Positions 1 to 8,377 of a DNA stretch of 41,238 nucleotides are shown piece after piece. The DNA is from Cytophagia bacterium. GTDB lineage: Bacteria; Bacteroidota; Bacteroidia; Cytophagales; Spirosomataceae. The stretch lies in assembly GCA_004293645.1 (NCBI GenBank), contig REAB01000082.1, positions 1 through 41,238 on the forward strand, in the 5' to 3' direction. The notes beneath the pieces were generated by a model. The model ran no database searches. It was not told the DNA's origin and was given only the letters and a program-made list of their open reading frames with translations. Each line of letters starts with the position of its first letter. Within the stretch, counting starts at the first letter, position 1. The position numbers and the translations under genes are program-made.

Positions 1-11
1 ATTGCGTAATA

Positions 12-42
12 CAAAGATATTAAAAAAAATACACCCAACAAA
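12..42 (-). promoter_or_regulatory. Bacteroidota-type promoter reading off the left edge
   Basis: On the minus strand a -33 TTTG (42-39) is followed after 19 nt by a -7 TATCTTTG (19-12), matching the Bacteroidota consensus TTG/TTTG, about 20 nt, TAnnTTTG. It points leftward, so it probably serves a gene starting just outside the window. The match is seen; activity is inferred. Confidence 0.4.
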
Positions 43-87
43 CTGTTTTGCGTATTTTTGGAAAATTATATTCCGTATCAAATAAAG

Positions 88-825
88 TTACAGTTTAATT
101 GTAAAACCACCATCAACTGCCAAATTTTGCCCCGTAATAAACGAGGCGTTGTTCATGGCAAAAAAAGCGACTGCCGCCGCTACTTCTTCGGGCAAACCCA
201 CCCGCCGCATGGGCGTACGGGCAACTACCTCGGCATAAAAATCGGGGTTGGCCAATACCCCCGCCGTGAGCGGCGTTTGAATATACCAGGGTGAAACTGC
301 GTTCAGACGAATGCCGTCGGCAGCCCATTCTACGGCAATATTTCGGGTAAATTGAATGATGGCGGCTTTGGTCATGCCATAAATCACACCCGATTTGACG
401 TGGGTTATGCCCGTTACGGAGGCAATAGAAACCACATTGCCTTGACTGGCTTTGAGAAGCGAATGGCACTTTCGGGTCAGTTCATAGACCGAAAACAGGT
501 TAGTATTGACGATGGTATCAAAATCTTGGTCTTCAAAGTCCACCATTCTTTTGCGGATATTCGTGCCTACATTATTGACCAAAATATCTAATGTTGTGAG
601 CGAATCTATCACTGTTTTTATGCCTTCTTTGGTGCTCAAATCGGCCGATAGAAGGGTTAATTTATCAGATTTTAGTTCATTTTTGAGCGCGTCAAGCGAT
701 TCTTGGCCACGCGCCACGGCTATGACATTTGCCCCTAAATTCAAAAATTCAACCACGATGGCTTTCCCAATTCCTTTGGTACCACCCGTTACCAATGCGG
801 TTTTGTTTTCTAAATTCCACGTCAT
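88..825 (-). CDS. SDR-family NAD(P)-dependent oxidoreductase, tropinone-reductase-like
   Basis: Classical short-chain dehydrogenase of 245 residues, the usual length. It carries the Rossmann glycine motif TGGTKGIG near the N terminus, an NNVGTNIRK segment in place of the common NNAG (a form typical of tropinone-reductase-like SDRs), a serine in SIASVTG and the catalytic YGMTK (YxxxK). The C terminus ends FITGQNLAVDGGF, the standard SDR ending. A longer frame starting with TTG at 858 exists, but ATG 825 gives a normal SDR start and lies 31 nt after a good promoter (856-888). It is divergent from rlmF and appears monocistronic. It probably reduces or oxidises a small carbonyl/alcohol substrate in the cytoplasm with NADPH or NADH; the substrate cannot be read from sequence or neighbours. 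Confidence 0.9.
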   Translation of the reverse strand: MTWNLENKTALVTGGTKGIGKAIVVEFLNLGANVIAVARGQESLDALKNELKSDKLTLLSADLSTKEGIKTVIDSLTTLDILVNNVGTNIRKRMVDFEDQDFDTIVNTNLFSVYELTRKCHSLLKASQGNVVSIASVTGITHVKSGVIYGMTKAAIIQFTRNIAVEWAADGIRLNAVSPWYIQTPLTAGVLANPDFYAEVVARTPMRRVGLPEEVAAAVAFFAMNNASFITGQNLAVDGGFTIKL

Positions 826-855
826 AATTTTTTGATTTTTGAATTGATAAAGTGC

Positions 856-888
856 CAAAACTACAAATTCCGATTAACAAGTGTCAAA
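856..888 (-). promoter_or_regulatory. Promoter of the SDR gene
   Basis: Minus-strand -33 TTTG (888-885), 21-nt spacer, -7 TAGTTTTG (863-856), with the ATG of the SDR gene 31 nt downstream. Spacing and both boxes fit the Bacteroidota consensus. It overlaps the rejected TTG start, which supports the ATG at 825. Confidence 0.5.
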
Positions 889-932
889 AATTTCTTTTTA
901 TCTTGCCAATTCATTTTTTACCCGCATTTTCA

Positions 933-1883
933 ATGCCGCAATCAAAGCCACTGACAGACCTTAAAACGAGCCTGCACCCACGCAACAAGCATCGCCTGTC
1001 CTATAATTTTTCAGAATTGATAGCGAGCCATCCCGCGCTTGCAGTTTTTGTAACAACCAACAAATACCAGAACGAAAGCATTGATTTTGCCAATCCTGAG
1101 GCTGTAAAAGCCCTCAATAAAGCCCTGCTTGCGCATTTTTATCAGATTCAACACTGGGATATTCCACCGCATTATTTGTGTCCGCCCATTCCAGGCCGCG
1201 CCGATTACCTGCATTATTTGGCCGATATTCTGGCCGACTCAAACGGCGGAGTCGTGCCAACAGGAAGCACTGTTCGGTGTTTGGACGTGGGCGTGGGGGC
1301 CAACTGCGTTTATCCCATCATTGGCCACCAAACTTACGGCTGGCATTTTGTGGGTACCGATATTGACCCCGTGGCCGTGCAGTCGGCCAAGCGCATTGTG
1401 GCGACCAATGTTGCTTTACAAAATGCCGTTGTTTGTCGGTTACAAACTTCTGATAAACAGTTTTTTAGGGGCGTGGCTGAACCCCAAGAACGGTTTGATT
1501 TAACCCTTTGCAACCCGCCGTTTCATGCGTCAATGCGCGAAGCGCAAGCGGCCAATATACTAAAAGTGAGCAATTTAACGGGTAAAAAGACAAATAAAGC
1601 AGCACTCAATTTTGGTGGTCAAAATAGCGAATTGTGGTACGCGGGTGGTGAAGCGCGGTTTATTAAATTGATGATTGCCGAAAGCGTAGAAGTAGCCCAA
1701 AACTGCCTTTGGTTTTCGAGTTTGGTGTCAAAAAAAGAAAGTTTAACGGGTATTTACAAGGCCTTAACGCAGGCAAAAGCCACCACTATCAAAACCGTAG
1801 AAATGGCGCAAGGCCAAAAAATAAGCCGCTTCGTAGCCTGGACTTTTTTGAATGACGCGCAGCGAAACGAGTGGTTTACGTAA
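933..1883 (+). CDS. rlmF: 23S rRNA (adenine(1618)-N(6))-methyltransferase
   Basis: SAM-dependent rRNA methyltransferase that methylates N6 of A1618 in 23S rRNA (E. coli RlmF/YbiN, about 308 residues; here 316). Visible features are the family N terminus LHPRNKHRLSYNF, a SAM-binding stretch around CLDVGVGANCVYPIIG, and the N6-adenine methyltransferase motif CNPPFHAS. The following GGQNSELWYAGGEARFI block is also characteristic of RlmF. I chose ATG 933 because the GTG at 852 would add 27 residues unrelated to the family and would overlap the divergent SDR promoter. The gene stands alone, followed by about 250 bp of palindromic intergenic sequence. Confidence 0.9.
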   Translation: MPQSKPLTDLKTSLHPRNKHRLSYNFSELIASHPALAVFVTTNKYQNESIDFANPEAVKALNKALLAHFYQIQHWDIPPHYLCPPIPGRADYLHYLADILADSNGGVVPTGSTVRCLDVGVGANCVYPIIGHQTYGWHFVGTDIDPVAVQSAKRIVATNVALQNAVVCRLQTSDKQFFRGVAEPQERFDLTLCNPPFHASMREAQAANILKVSNLTGKKTNKAALNFGGQNSELWYAGGEARFIKLMIAESVEVAQNCLWFSSLVSKKESLTGIYKALTQAKATTIKTVEMAQGQKISRFVAWTFLNDAQRNEWFT

Positions 1884-1932
1884 TATTTTGTCAGCTGATT
1901 TTAAGTGGATTAAAATCATTGGTCAAAAAATA

Positions 1933-2074
1933 TTAGGGCTTCCGCCCCAAATCGTTTAACCTCAGCCTTGAGGCTGGAGCAAGGACAAACAAAGACATTT
2001 TGGGGCTTTAGCCCTAACTTGTTGCAGGGCTAAAGCCCGTAGGAGTTGTCTTCACCCTACGCTAAAGCGCAGGG
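1933..2074. repeat. Cluster of short palindromes between rlmF and galT
   Basis: Several small GC-rich inverted repeats stand close together in an otherwise AT-rich gap. The strongest is a perfect 13-bp stem at 2003-2015 / 2026-2038 (GGGCTTTAGCCCT, 10-nt loop). CAGCC-TTGA-GGCTG lies at 1963-1976, and ccctacgc-taaa-gcgcaggg, imperfect, at about 2053-2074. The word GAGGCTGGA also occurs in the repeat island at 15.07-15.19 kb, suggesting a dispersed intergenic repeat family. No T-tract follows, so a simple terminator is less likely. Confidence 0.55.
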
Positions 2075-2133
2075 TTGTGCGATAGATTAATTAATTTAGT
2101 GCAGAAGCCCCACAAAACTATTGAGTAAACTAC

Positions 2134-3177
2134 ATGATTAACCAGACAACTTTGGAATATTTCAACAAATGGGAAAAACGGTGGCATCCTTTGCGGCGCG
2201 AATGGGTGGTTTATGCCGCGCACCGCAACCAACGACCGTGGAGTTTTGACGTGCTAAACCAACCCGCAAAAGCCTCAGCAAACGACCCAAACTGCTACCT
2301 TTGTCCGCGTAATGTGCGCATCAGCGGGTTACAAAACCCTGACTATCAGTCTGTTTATGTATTCGACAACGACCACCCCGTAGTGGGTTTGCACGCGCCA
2401 GCGGTGCAAGAAAATACGCACGGTGGGTTGTACAAACGCCAATCGGCGCGGGGCATTGCGCGGGTTATTTGCTTCGACCCACACCACAACGCCACCCTCG
2501 CCGACTTGCCGCTGGCGCGTAGTGTCGAGGTTTTTGAGGTATGGCAACAGCAAACCCAAGAAATGCTGGCTAATACTGCTATCAAATCGTTGCTTATTTT
2601 TGAAAACAAAGGCGAAGCCGTGGGCGTATCGAGTCCGCACCCGCACTGCCAGCTCTACGCCGTAGATTTTGATTGGAAATGGGTGAGCGAAGAAATGGCA
2701 GCTGCGCGGCTTTATTACGAAGAAACCAACCAAGACCTTTTTGCGAGCATCATTGCCGCCGAGCAGCAAGACGAACTTCGCATCATAGCCGAAAACGAAC
2801 ACGCCATCGCTTTTGTGCCGTTTTTTGCCCGATACGCCTACGAGGTTTACATTTTTCCAAAACAGCCCCACGCCAACATGAGCAGCCTTCACAAAGTTGA
2901 ATTGGACGCGCTGGCGGCGGTTTATTATGAGGTTATCAGGCGGTACGACTTACTTTTTCAGATGTCTTTTCCGTTTGTCATGGCCGTTAAACAAGCCCCG
3001 CTCGATGGGCATTTTTACCCGCACTATCGGCTGCATTTGCACTTTCAGCCACCGCTTCGGCAACCTGGATTGGTCAAATTTTTGGCAGGACCAGAAATTG
3101 GAGCGGGCAATTTTATGGCCGACACCATACCCGAAGAAAAAGCCGCCGAATTACGCGCGTTGGTACTAACTACTTGA
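2134..3177 (+). CDS. galT: Galactose-1-phosphate uridylyltransferase family protein
   Basis: HIT-superfamily nucleotidyltransferase of 347 residues, the normal GalT length. It exchanges UMP between UDP-glucose and a sugar 1-phosphate through a covalent uridylyl-histidine. The active-site HPHCQ is at residues 169-173, inside GVSSPHPHCQLYAVDF; the second His is the nucleophile. The N terminus has RWHPLRREWVVYAAHRNQRPW and the CYLC metal-site pair (C54, C57); HYRLHLHFQPPLR near the C terminus matches the family. The galK-like gene follows 11 bp downstream, so the two should be one transcript of a Leloir-type salvage route. Because the partner kinase is arabinokinase-like, the in vivo sugar could be galactose or a related sugar. 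Confidence 0.9.
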   Translation: MINQTTLEYFNKWEKRWHPLRREWVVYAAHRNQRPWSFDVLNQPAKASANDPNCYLCPRNVRISGLQNPDYQSVYVFDNDHPVVGLHAPAVQENTHGGLYKRQSARGIARVICFDPHHNATLADLPLARSVEVFEVWQQQTQEMLANTAIKSLLIFENKGEAVGVSSPHPHCQLYAVDFDWKWVSEEMAAARLYYEETNQDLFASIIAAEQQDELRIIAENEHAIAFVPFFARYAYEVYIFPKQPHANMSSLHKVELDALAAVYYEVIRRYDLLFQMSFPFVMAVKQAPLDGHFYPHYRLHLHFQPPLRQPGLVKFLAGPEIGAGNFMADTIPEEKAAELRALVLTT

Positions 3178-3188
3178 TTATTAACCAA

Positions 3189-4394
3189 ATGACCGCCGCC
3201 ACTTTTTTTCAAAATCCTGCCGCCGCCGTAGCGGCTTCTGCTCCTGGCCGCCTTGACGTGATGGGCGGCATTGCCGACTATTCGGGGTCGCTGGTGCTGC
3301 AAATGCCCGTAGCCGAGCAAACTACGGTATGCATTGCGCCCCGCGCCGACAACCAACTGCGGGTTTATAGCACCCAAGCCGCCGAAATATTCCAAACTTC
3401 AACGGCCATTTTTGAACAAAATGTTGATTTTCAGACTCTTGGAAAAAAAGTAAGGCAACTCCCCAACGGCGACTGGGCGGCTTATGTGCTGGGCTGTTAC
3501 GTTTGGTTGGTGTTAGAAAAAAGAATTCCTGCCGTTGGTTTAGATTTTTTTGTGGACTCTGCCATTCCCGTTGGGAAGGGGTTGTCGTCGTCGGCGGCGT
3601 TGGAAGTGGCCACCCTCAAAGCCCTGCAAAAACTGTTTCAGCTCACATTTAACGGCACCGAATTACCCACTTTGGCACAGCAAGTCGAGAATCAGTTTGT
3701 GGGCGCACCTTGCGGCCTCATGGACCAACTGGCCTCTTATTTTGGTGTTCCGCAGCATCTATTGCCCATTGTTTGCCAGCCAGATTTGGTACAAAACCCC
3801 GTTGCTATTCCCGAAGGTGTGCAGTTCTATGGCCTCGACAGCGGCGTTCGGCACGCGGTGGGGGGCGCGTCTTACGGCGACGTGCGCACGGCCACTTTTA
3901 TGGGTAAAACCATTATCAACCAAACCCTACCCACGCTCCGTTATTTATGCCAATTGTCAGTCAAAGAATTTGAAAATCAGTACATTAACTTACTTCCAAC
4001 GCAATTGTCGGGCGCGGATTTTCTGCAACAATATGGCTCGGTCAACGACCCAATCTCGCAAGTTGAAGCCCAGAAAATGTATCAAATCAAAGCCTGTACG
4101 CAACACGCTGTTTACGAAAATCGGCGCGTTGAATTGTTTTTGGCGCAACTCCGTCAATTAGACAAAACCCAGTTGGCCCACAACCCAACCTACCGCAGGG
4201 CGCAACTCACGGCTTTGGGGGCGCACATGTACGCTTCGCACCAGAGCTACTCGGCTTGCGGCCTGGGCCACCCCAAAACCGACGAATTGGTGGAACAAGT
4301 GCGCCAGGCCGCCCCCAACGCCGAACTTTACGGAGCTAAAATAACGGGCGGCGGCAGCGGCGGAACGGTCTGCGTGTTGGCTTGGTGTCAATAG
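3189..4394 (+). CDS. Galactokinase-like GHMP sugar kinase with an arabinokinase-type signature
   Basis: Cytoplasmic GHMP kinase of 401 residues expected to make a sugar 1-phosphate for the adjacent GalT. The substrate-binding signature is APGRLDVMGGIADYSG (residues 18-33) instead of the galactokinase GEHTDYN form; from memory this closely resembles plant L-arabinokinases. The ATP-binding motif PVGKGLSSSAA is at about 127-137, a candidate catalytic Asp sits in GLMDQLASYFG (about D179), and the third GHMP motif is KITGGGSGGTVCVL near the C terminus. A TTG start at 3174 overlapping the galT stop is possible; ATG 3189 fits better. The stop codon lies inside a run of GTCAATA-type heptamers. I see kinase fold and position; sugar specificity is inference. 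Confidence 0.85.
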   Translation: MTAATFFQNPAAAVAASAPGRLDVMGGIADYSGSLVLQMPVAEQTTVCIAPRADNQLRVYSTQAAEIFQTSTAIFEQNVDFQTLGKKVRQLPNGDWAAYVLGCYVWLVLEKRIPAVGLDFFVDSAIPVGKGLSSSAALEVATLKALQKLFQLTFNGTELPTLAQQVENQFVGAPCGLMDQLASYFGVPQHLLPIVCQPDLVQNPVAIPEGVQFYGLDSGVRHAVGGASYGDVRTATFMGKTIINQTLPTLRYLCQLSVKEFENQYINLLPTQLSGADFLQQYGSVNDPISQVEAQKMYQIKACTQHAVYENRRVELFLAQLRQLDKTQLAHNPTYRRAQLTALGAHMYASHQSYSACGLGHPKTDELVEQVRQAAPNAELYGAKITGGGSGGTVCVLAWCQ

Positions 4395-4407
4395 TCAATT
4401 GTCAATA
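4387..4407 (+). repeat. Heptamer repeat (GTCAATW x3) over the galK-like stop codon
   Basis: GTCAATA, GTCAATT, GTCAATA run in strict 7-nt phase, and the TAG stop of the kinase gene (4392-4394) is part of the repeat. A related heptamer (TAGTCAA on the opposite strand) occurs at 30309-30336. Confidence 0.6.
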
Positions 4408-4451
4408 GTTGTTCTATCTTGAAGAATAATGGATTCAGTCAAGTAGAAAAA

Positions 4452-4769
4452 ATGGCTATTTTCAAAGAATTACCCCCACAGACAGACCAAGAAAATGTAA
4501 GGACTTTTGCAGAAAACATCAATGGCTATTTGGAAAATTTACCAAAAAAAAGTTTAGATTTAGCAGAAAAATCAGTCCTCTGTTCCTCCGATATTATAGA
4601 AAGTTTCTTTGGAAAATTCAAAGCAAAAATTAACTCGAATTGTCCACAAAAAATGACAGAATTTATGTTTACAATAGCTAATTTCTCAGGAAATTTTAAG
4701 GAAGATGAACTTAAAAAGGCATTAGAAGCCATCAAAATAAAGGACTTAAAAAAATATAAACTTTACTAA
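4452..4769 (+). pseudogene. C-terminal remnant of a transposase-like protein
   Basis: Short AT-rich frame (105 residues from ATG 4452; open from TTG 4419) whose composition is clearly lower in GC than its neighbours. The segment SVLCSSDIIESFFGKFK resembles the C-terminal E-x-x-F-G-K-x-K region of a transposase family common in Bacteroidota, where it is preceded by several hundred residues that are missing here. The rest is Lys-rich with no other motif I recognise. The frame ends inside a perfect 18-bp inverted repeat, either an element end or a terminator. I read it as debris of an insertion sequence; a small intact gene of unknown function is the alternative. Confidence 0.5.
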
Positions 4770-4800
4770 AAACTGTCTGAACTTTTTAGTAAAGTTTATA
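4755..4800. terminator. 18-bp perfect stem-loop at the end of the transposase remnant
   Basis: Arms 4755-4772 and 4783-4800 (TATAAACTTTACTAAAAA and its complement) with a 10-nt loop. The stem is A/T-rich with T runs on both strands, so it can act as a bidirectional terminator; it might instead be the terminal palindrome of the dead element. Confidence 0.5.
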
Positions 4801-4997
4801 CAGCCTATAATAAACTAGTGTATTTGTGTTTTTAAAATCTTGATTATCAGATTTTTGCATTTGCTCGTCTTGCTATTTACGCATTACTAAGACAATAATA
4901 CGCTCCTAATTAAGGGGCTGAGATTTTCCAAAACACGGTGTCGTTCAAAGCCAAGTTTTTTCCCGAACGCGGCCTCATATCGCAGCGCGGCTCGGTG

Positions 4998-5028
4998 TTG
5001 TTAATTCGACAAAAAAGTACTACTTTTG
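4998..5028 (+). promoter_or_regulatory. Promoter of ruvB
   Basis: -33 TTG (4998-5000), 20-nt spacer, -7 TACTTTTG (5021-5028), a full match to the Bacteroidota consensus. The ruvB ATG is at 5101, leaving a leader that contains the 5062-5097 heptamer repeats. Confidence 0.5.
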
Positions 5029-5061
5029 ATTTACTGAGTTGTTGAGTTGGAGAGTTATTTA

Positions 5062-5097
5062 AACTCAAAATCCAATAACTCAAAACTCAAAACTAAT
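5062..5097 (+). repeat. AACTCAA heptamer repeats just upstream of ruvB
   Basis: AACTCAA, AATCCAA, one extra T, AACTCAA, AACTCAA, AACTAAT: a 7-nt period interrupted once, ending 3 nt before the ruvB ATG. It lies in the presumed ruvB leader. Confidence 0.6.
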
Positions 5098-5100
5098 TCC

Positions 5101-6126
5101 ATGCGTCAAGATTATTTACAAGGCGGCACTAGCGAGCAGTCGCCCGTAGAACGCGAAATAGACCGCGCCCTGCGCCCGCTGTCGTTTGGCGACTTTGCGG
5201 GGCAAGATAAAATACTCGAAAACCTCAAAGTATTTGTGTTGGCCGCCAAACAACGCCAAGAAGCCCTCGACCACGTGCTGCTGCATGGCCCGCCTGGTTT
5301 GGGCAAAACCACGCTCTCTAATATCATTGCCAACGAACTGGGCAGCAGCCTCAAAACTTCTTCTGGACCTGTATTGGACAAACCCAGCGACTTGGCGGGG
5401 CTACTCACCAACTTGCAGACCAACGATGTGCTGTTTATTGACGAGATTCACCGCCTCAATCCCATCGTGGAAGAGTATTTGTACTCGGCCATGGAAGATT
5501 ACAAAATAGACATCATGCTCGACTCTGGGCCCAACGCCCGCAGTATTCAGATTGGCCTCAACCCTTTTACGCTCATTGGGGCCACCACCCGCGCGGGCTT
5601 ACTCACCGCCCCGCTCCGCGCTCGTTTTGGCATCAACGCCCGCCTCGAATACTACGATGCCAAATTACTGACTTCCATTGTAAAACGCTCCGCGCAAATA
5701 TTGGGCACCAGCATTGACGAAGAGGGCGCTTTTGAGATAGCCCGCCGCAGCCGTGGCACGCCGCGCATTGCCAACAACCTGCTGCGCCGCACCCGCGACT
5801 TTGCCCAGGTAAAAGGCAGCGGACGCATTACGGTCGAAATTGCCCAGATTGCCCTCAAAGCCCTCGACGTGGACGAAAACGGCCTCGACGAAATGGATAT
5901 TCGGATTTTGAGCACCATTGTGGAGAAATTTAAGGGCGGCCCCGTGGGACTTTCTACCATTGCCACGGCCTGCGGCGAAGAAGCCGAAACCATTGAAGAA
6001 GTTTATGAACCATTTTTGATTCAAGAAGGCTTTTTGAAGCGCACTTCACGCGGGCGCGAGGCCACCGAACGCGCCTACCGCCACTTGGGTATTGTCCCCA
6101 AATTGAAATTGGGCGAGCTGTTTTAG
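5101..6126 (+). CDS. ruvB: Holliday junction branch migration DNA helicase RuvB
   Basis: Hexameric AAA+ motor that, with RuvA, drives branch migration of Holliday junctions in recombination and repair. The protein has 341 residues, the usual RuvB length. Walker A is GPPGLGKTT (63-71), Walker B LFIDEIH (about 111-117), sensor 1 LIGATTRAG, followed by APLRARFG with the arginine finger region, and sensor 2 around [19 protein letters not shown]. The C-terminal winged-helix DNA-binding domain ([15 protein letters not shown] to [10 protein letters not shown]) is complete. An upstream frame adds 18 low-complexity residues encoded by the heptamer repeats; ATG 5101 (MRQDYLQGG) is the proper start. It is monocistronic behind its own promoter and converges on glgB. 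Confidence 0.97.
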   Translation: MRQDYLQGGTSEQSPVEREIDRALRPLSFGDFAGQDKILENLKVFVLAAKQRQEALDHVLLHGPPGLGKTTLSNIIANELGSSLKTSSGPVLDKPSDLAGLLTNLQTNDVLFIDEIHRLNPIVEEYLYSAMEDYKIDIMLDSGPNARSIQIGLNPFTLIGATTRAGLLTAPLRARFGINARLEYYDAKLLTSIVKRSAQILGTSIDEEGAFEIARRSRGTPRIANNLLRRTRDFAQVKGSGRITVEIAQIALKALDVDENGLDEMDIRILSTIVEKFKGGPVGLSTIATACGEEAETIEEVYEPFLIQEGFLKRTSRGREATERAYRHLGIVPKLKLGELF

Positions 6127-6152
6127 AAGAAAGCCATCTATCCTATTACTCA

Positions 6153-6200
6153 ACGACAATGGCCATTGTCAGTGCCTTCACTGATAATGGCCATTGTCGT
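6153..6200. terminator. Stem-loop between convergent ruvB and glgB
   Basis: Arms 6153-6172 and 6181-6200 form a 20-bp stem with one mismatch around two copies of AATGGCCATT and an 8-nt loop. Its position between convergent stop codons suggests a bidirectional terminator, although there is no strong T-tract. Each arm contains its own palindrome (16 bp, GACAATGGCCATTGTC, on the left). Confidence 0.5.
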
Positions 6201-6225
6201 ATCAATCTATTTGAACCAACTCTTA

Positions 6226-8244
6226 TTAGGTCAATTTCGTGTTTTTTAGCACTATTCCGCCCAGTGGAGGCAATGTGAGTAATACCGACTGTTTGCGCCC
6301 CTGCCAAGCGGTGGGTTCGGTAGCAATGGGGCCAGTATTGCCAAGGCCACTGCCAAAAAACGCGGGCGTATCGCTGTTAAAAACCTCCACCCATTCGCCC
6401 GCTGAGGGGACACCCACGCGGTAATTGTGGCGAGGGGTAGGGGTCATGTTGAGCAATACCACCAATTGGTCGGCGGGATTTACGCCCTTGCGGCTGTACG
6501 ACAGCACGCAATTGTCGCGGTCGGAGACATCAATCCATTCAAAGCCTTCGGGCGAGAAGTTATAGTCGTGCAGCGCGGGTTCGTTGCGCAGCAACGTGTT
6601 GAGTTGTTTGAAGCAATTTTGGACACCTTTGTGGGTGGGCGACGCGAGCAGGTGCCAGTCCAGCGATTGTTCAAAATTCCACTCGCGCACTTGGCCAAAC
6701 TCGCCGCCCATAAAGAGCAATTTAGTGCCTGGATGCGTAAACATATAGGTAAACAACAGCCGCAAATTGGCAAAACGCTGCCATTCGTCGCCTGGCATTT
6801 TGCCAATCAACGACCCTTTACCGTACACCACCTCGTCGTGCGAGAGCGGCAGCATAAAGTTTTCGGAGAAAGCATACACCAAACTAAACGAGAGCTGGTC
6901 TTGGTGCCAACGGCGGTACATGGGGTCGCGCTGAAAATATTTGAGGGTGTCGTTCATCCAGCCCATCATCCATTTCATGCCAAAGCCCAGTCCGCCCAAG
7001 TAGTTGGGGCGCGACACGCCTGGAAACGCCGTTGATTCTTCGGCAATGGTCTGTACGTCAGGGAATTGTTTGTAAATGGTTTCGTTCAATTCTCTGAAAA
7101 GAGAAACGGCTTCTAAATTTTCGCGGCCTCCAAATTCGTTTGGAATCCACTCGCCGTGCTTGCGCGAGTAGTCCAAATACAGCATCGAAGCCACGGCATC
7201 TACGCGCAGGCCGTCCACGTGGTAGCGGTCGAGCCAAAACAGGGCATTTGAAATCAAGAACGAACGCACTTCGTTGCGACCGTAGTTAAAAATATAGCTT
7301 TTCCAGTCGGGGTGGTAGCCTTTGCGGGGGTCGGCGTGTTCGTACAGGTGTGTGCCATCGAAGTTAAAAAGTCCGTGGGCATCGCCTGGAAAATGCGACG
7401 GCACCCAGTCCATCAGTACGCCCACGCCTGCTTCGTGCAGCTGGTCAATGAGATACATCAGGTCTTGGGGCGTTCCCATGCGCGAGGCGCAAGAAAAATA
7501 GCCCGTTATTTGGTAGCCCCACGATGGTGGATAGGGGGCTTCCATGATAGGCATAAACTCGACGTGCGTAAAATTCATTTCTTGCACATAAGGCACCAAT
7601 TTGTCGGCTATTTCGCGGAAATTCAAGAAACGAGTGGGTTCGGAAGGGTCGCGCAGCCACGAAGCCAGGTGCACTTCATAGACCGAATACGGTGCGTTGA
7701 GAGCGTTGTGTTGGCGGCGTTCTTTCATCCAGTTGGTATCTTTCCATTCGTACCAATTGTCCCAAACCACCGAGGCCGTTTTGGGAGCTTGTTCGCACCA
7801 AAGCGCAAAAGGGTCGGCTTTTTCGAGCTGTTGGCCGCCCACGTTCGAGTGAATGAAATATTTGTAAACTTCGCCCCGACCAATGTTTGGCACAAAGATT
7901 TCCCAAATACCCGAACCGTCCCAGCGGGCGGTGAGTGCGTGGCTGCTTTTGCTCCAACCGTTGAAGTTGCCAATAACCGACACGTAACCTGCGTTGGGAG
8001 CCCACACGGCAAAATAAGTACCCACTACGCCCTGGTGCGTTACCACGTGCGACCCCAGTTTTTCGTAGAGATTATAGTGCTTGCCCGACTTGAACAAGTA
8101 AATATCAAATTCGGTGAAGCGCGAGTAAGATTCGGCGTTAACGGCCACTTCGGGCGCGACCTCAGCGACTGTTTTGGCGCGGGTTTTTTTGGGTGGCGCG
8201 GCTTCGGGAGCGGCAGTTTTGGGAGTTTTTGCAGATTTGGCCAT
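6226..8244 (-). CDS. glgB: 1,4-alpha-glucan branching enzyme
   Basis: GH13-family glycogen branching enzyme (672 residues) that cuts alpha-1,4 glucan and rejoins it as alpha-1,6 branches. An Ala/Lys/Pro-rich tail (about residues 2-35) precedes a CBM48 domain (GVVGTYFAVWAPNAGYVSV) and the catalytic barrel. The nucleophile is in GLRVDAVASM (about D349), the acid/base in TIAEESTAFP (about E402), and the third acidic residue in LPLSHDEVVYGKG (about D470). A beta-sandwich domain closes the protein. A longer frame starts at 8331, but ATG 8244 removes a hydrophobic stretch not expected in this enzyme. No other glycogen gene is adjacent. It is divergent from trmN6 and convergent with ruvB. Confidence 0.95.
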   Translation of the reverse strand: MAKSAKTPKTAAPEAAPPKKTRAKTVAEVAPEVAVNAESYSRFTEFDIYLFKSGKHYNLYEKLGSHVVTHQGVVGTYFAVWAPNAGYVSVIGNFNGWSKSSHALTARWDGSGIWEIFVPNIGRGEVYKYFIHSNVGGQQLEKADPFALWCEQAPKTASVVWDNWYEWKDTNWMKERRQHNALNAPYSVYEVHLASWLRDPSEPTRFLNFREIADKLVPYVQEMNFTHVEFMPIMEAPYPPSWGYQITGYFSCASRMGTPQDLMYLIDQLHEAGVGVLMDWVPSHFPGDAHGLFNFDGTHLYEHADPRKGYHPDWKSYIFNYGRNEVRSFLISNALFWLDRYHVDGLRVDAVASMLYLDYSRKHGEWIPNEFGGRENLEAVSLFRELNETIYKQFPDVQTIAEESTAFPGVSRPNYLGGLGFGMKWMMGWMNDTLKYFQRDPMYRRWHQDQLSFSLVYAFSENFMLPLSHDEVVYGKGSLIGKMPGDEWQRFANLRLLFTYMFTHPGTKLLFMGGEFGQVREWNFEQSLDWHLLASPTHKGVQNCFKQLNTLLRNEPALHDYNFSPEGFEWIDVSDRDNCVLSYSRKGVNPADQLVVLLNMTPTPRHNYRVGVPSAGEWVEVFNSDTPAFFGSGLGNTGPIATEPTAWQGRKQSVLLTLPPLGGIVLKNTKLT

Positions 8245-8347
8245 AGTTCTATGTCTATTGAAGGCGCAAAATAGGCTTTTTGAAGGAAAAAATAGTACGT
8301 AAAAATCAAAAAATTGCGCATAAATCGGCAATTCTTGCTTTTACCGC

Positions 8348-8355
8348 TACATTTG
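8348..8355 (+). promoter_or_regulatory. -7 element of trmN6
   Basis: TACATTTG, a perfect TAnnTTTG, lies 22 nt before the trmN6 ATG. No TTG is found at the normal -33 distance, so this is a half match only. Confidence 0.3.
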
Positions 8356-8377
8356 CGGGCAAATACCCGTTTTTGCA

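Larger units (their letters stand above)
4770..5100 (+). other. Gap between transposase remnant and ruvB: gene debris, promoter, repeats
   Basis: No intact gene. From 4914 to 5043 one frame stays open and its middle part is GC-rich and coding-like (NTVSFKAKFFPERGLISQRG), unlike the AT-rich flanks, so it may be a scrap of a gene disrupted with the neighbouring element; I cannot name it. The segment ends with the ruvB promoter, GAGTT-type octamers (about 5035-5058) and AACTCAA heptamers, which are complementary to each other and could pair. Confidence 0.4.

Noticed and set aside
2638-2652. HPHCQ in GalT, with Cys after the catalytic His instead of the Gly of E. coli
   Set aside because: As I recall, human and other GALT enzymes also have HPHCQ, so it is a normal variant.
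7312-8274. 320-codon plus-strand frame opposite glgB, and 202 codons at 6427-7035
   Set aside because: Both are antisense shadows of the GC-biased glgB codons; the translated sequence is low-complexity with no motif.
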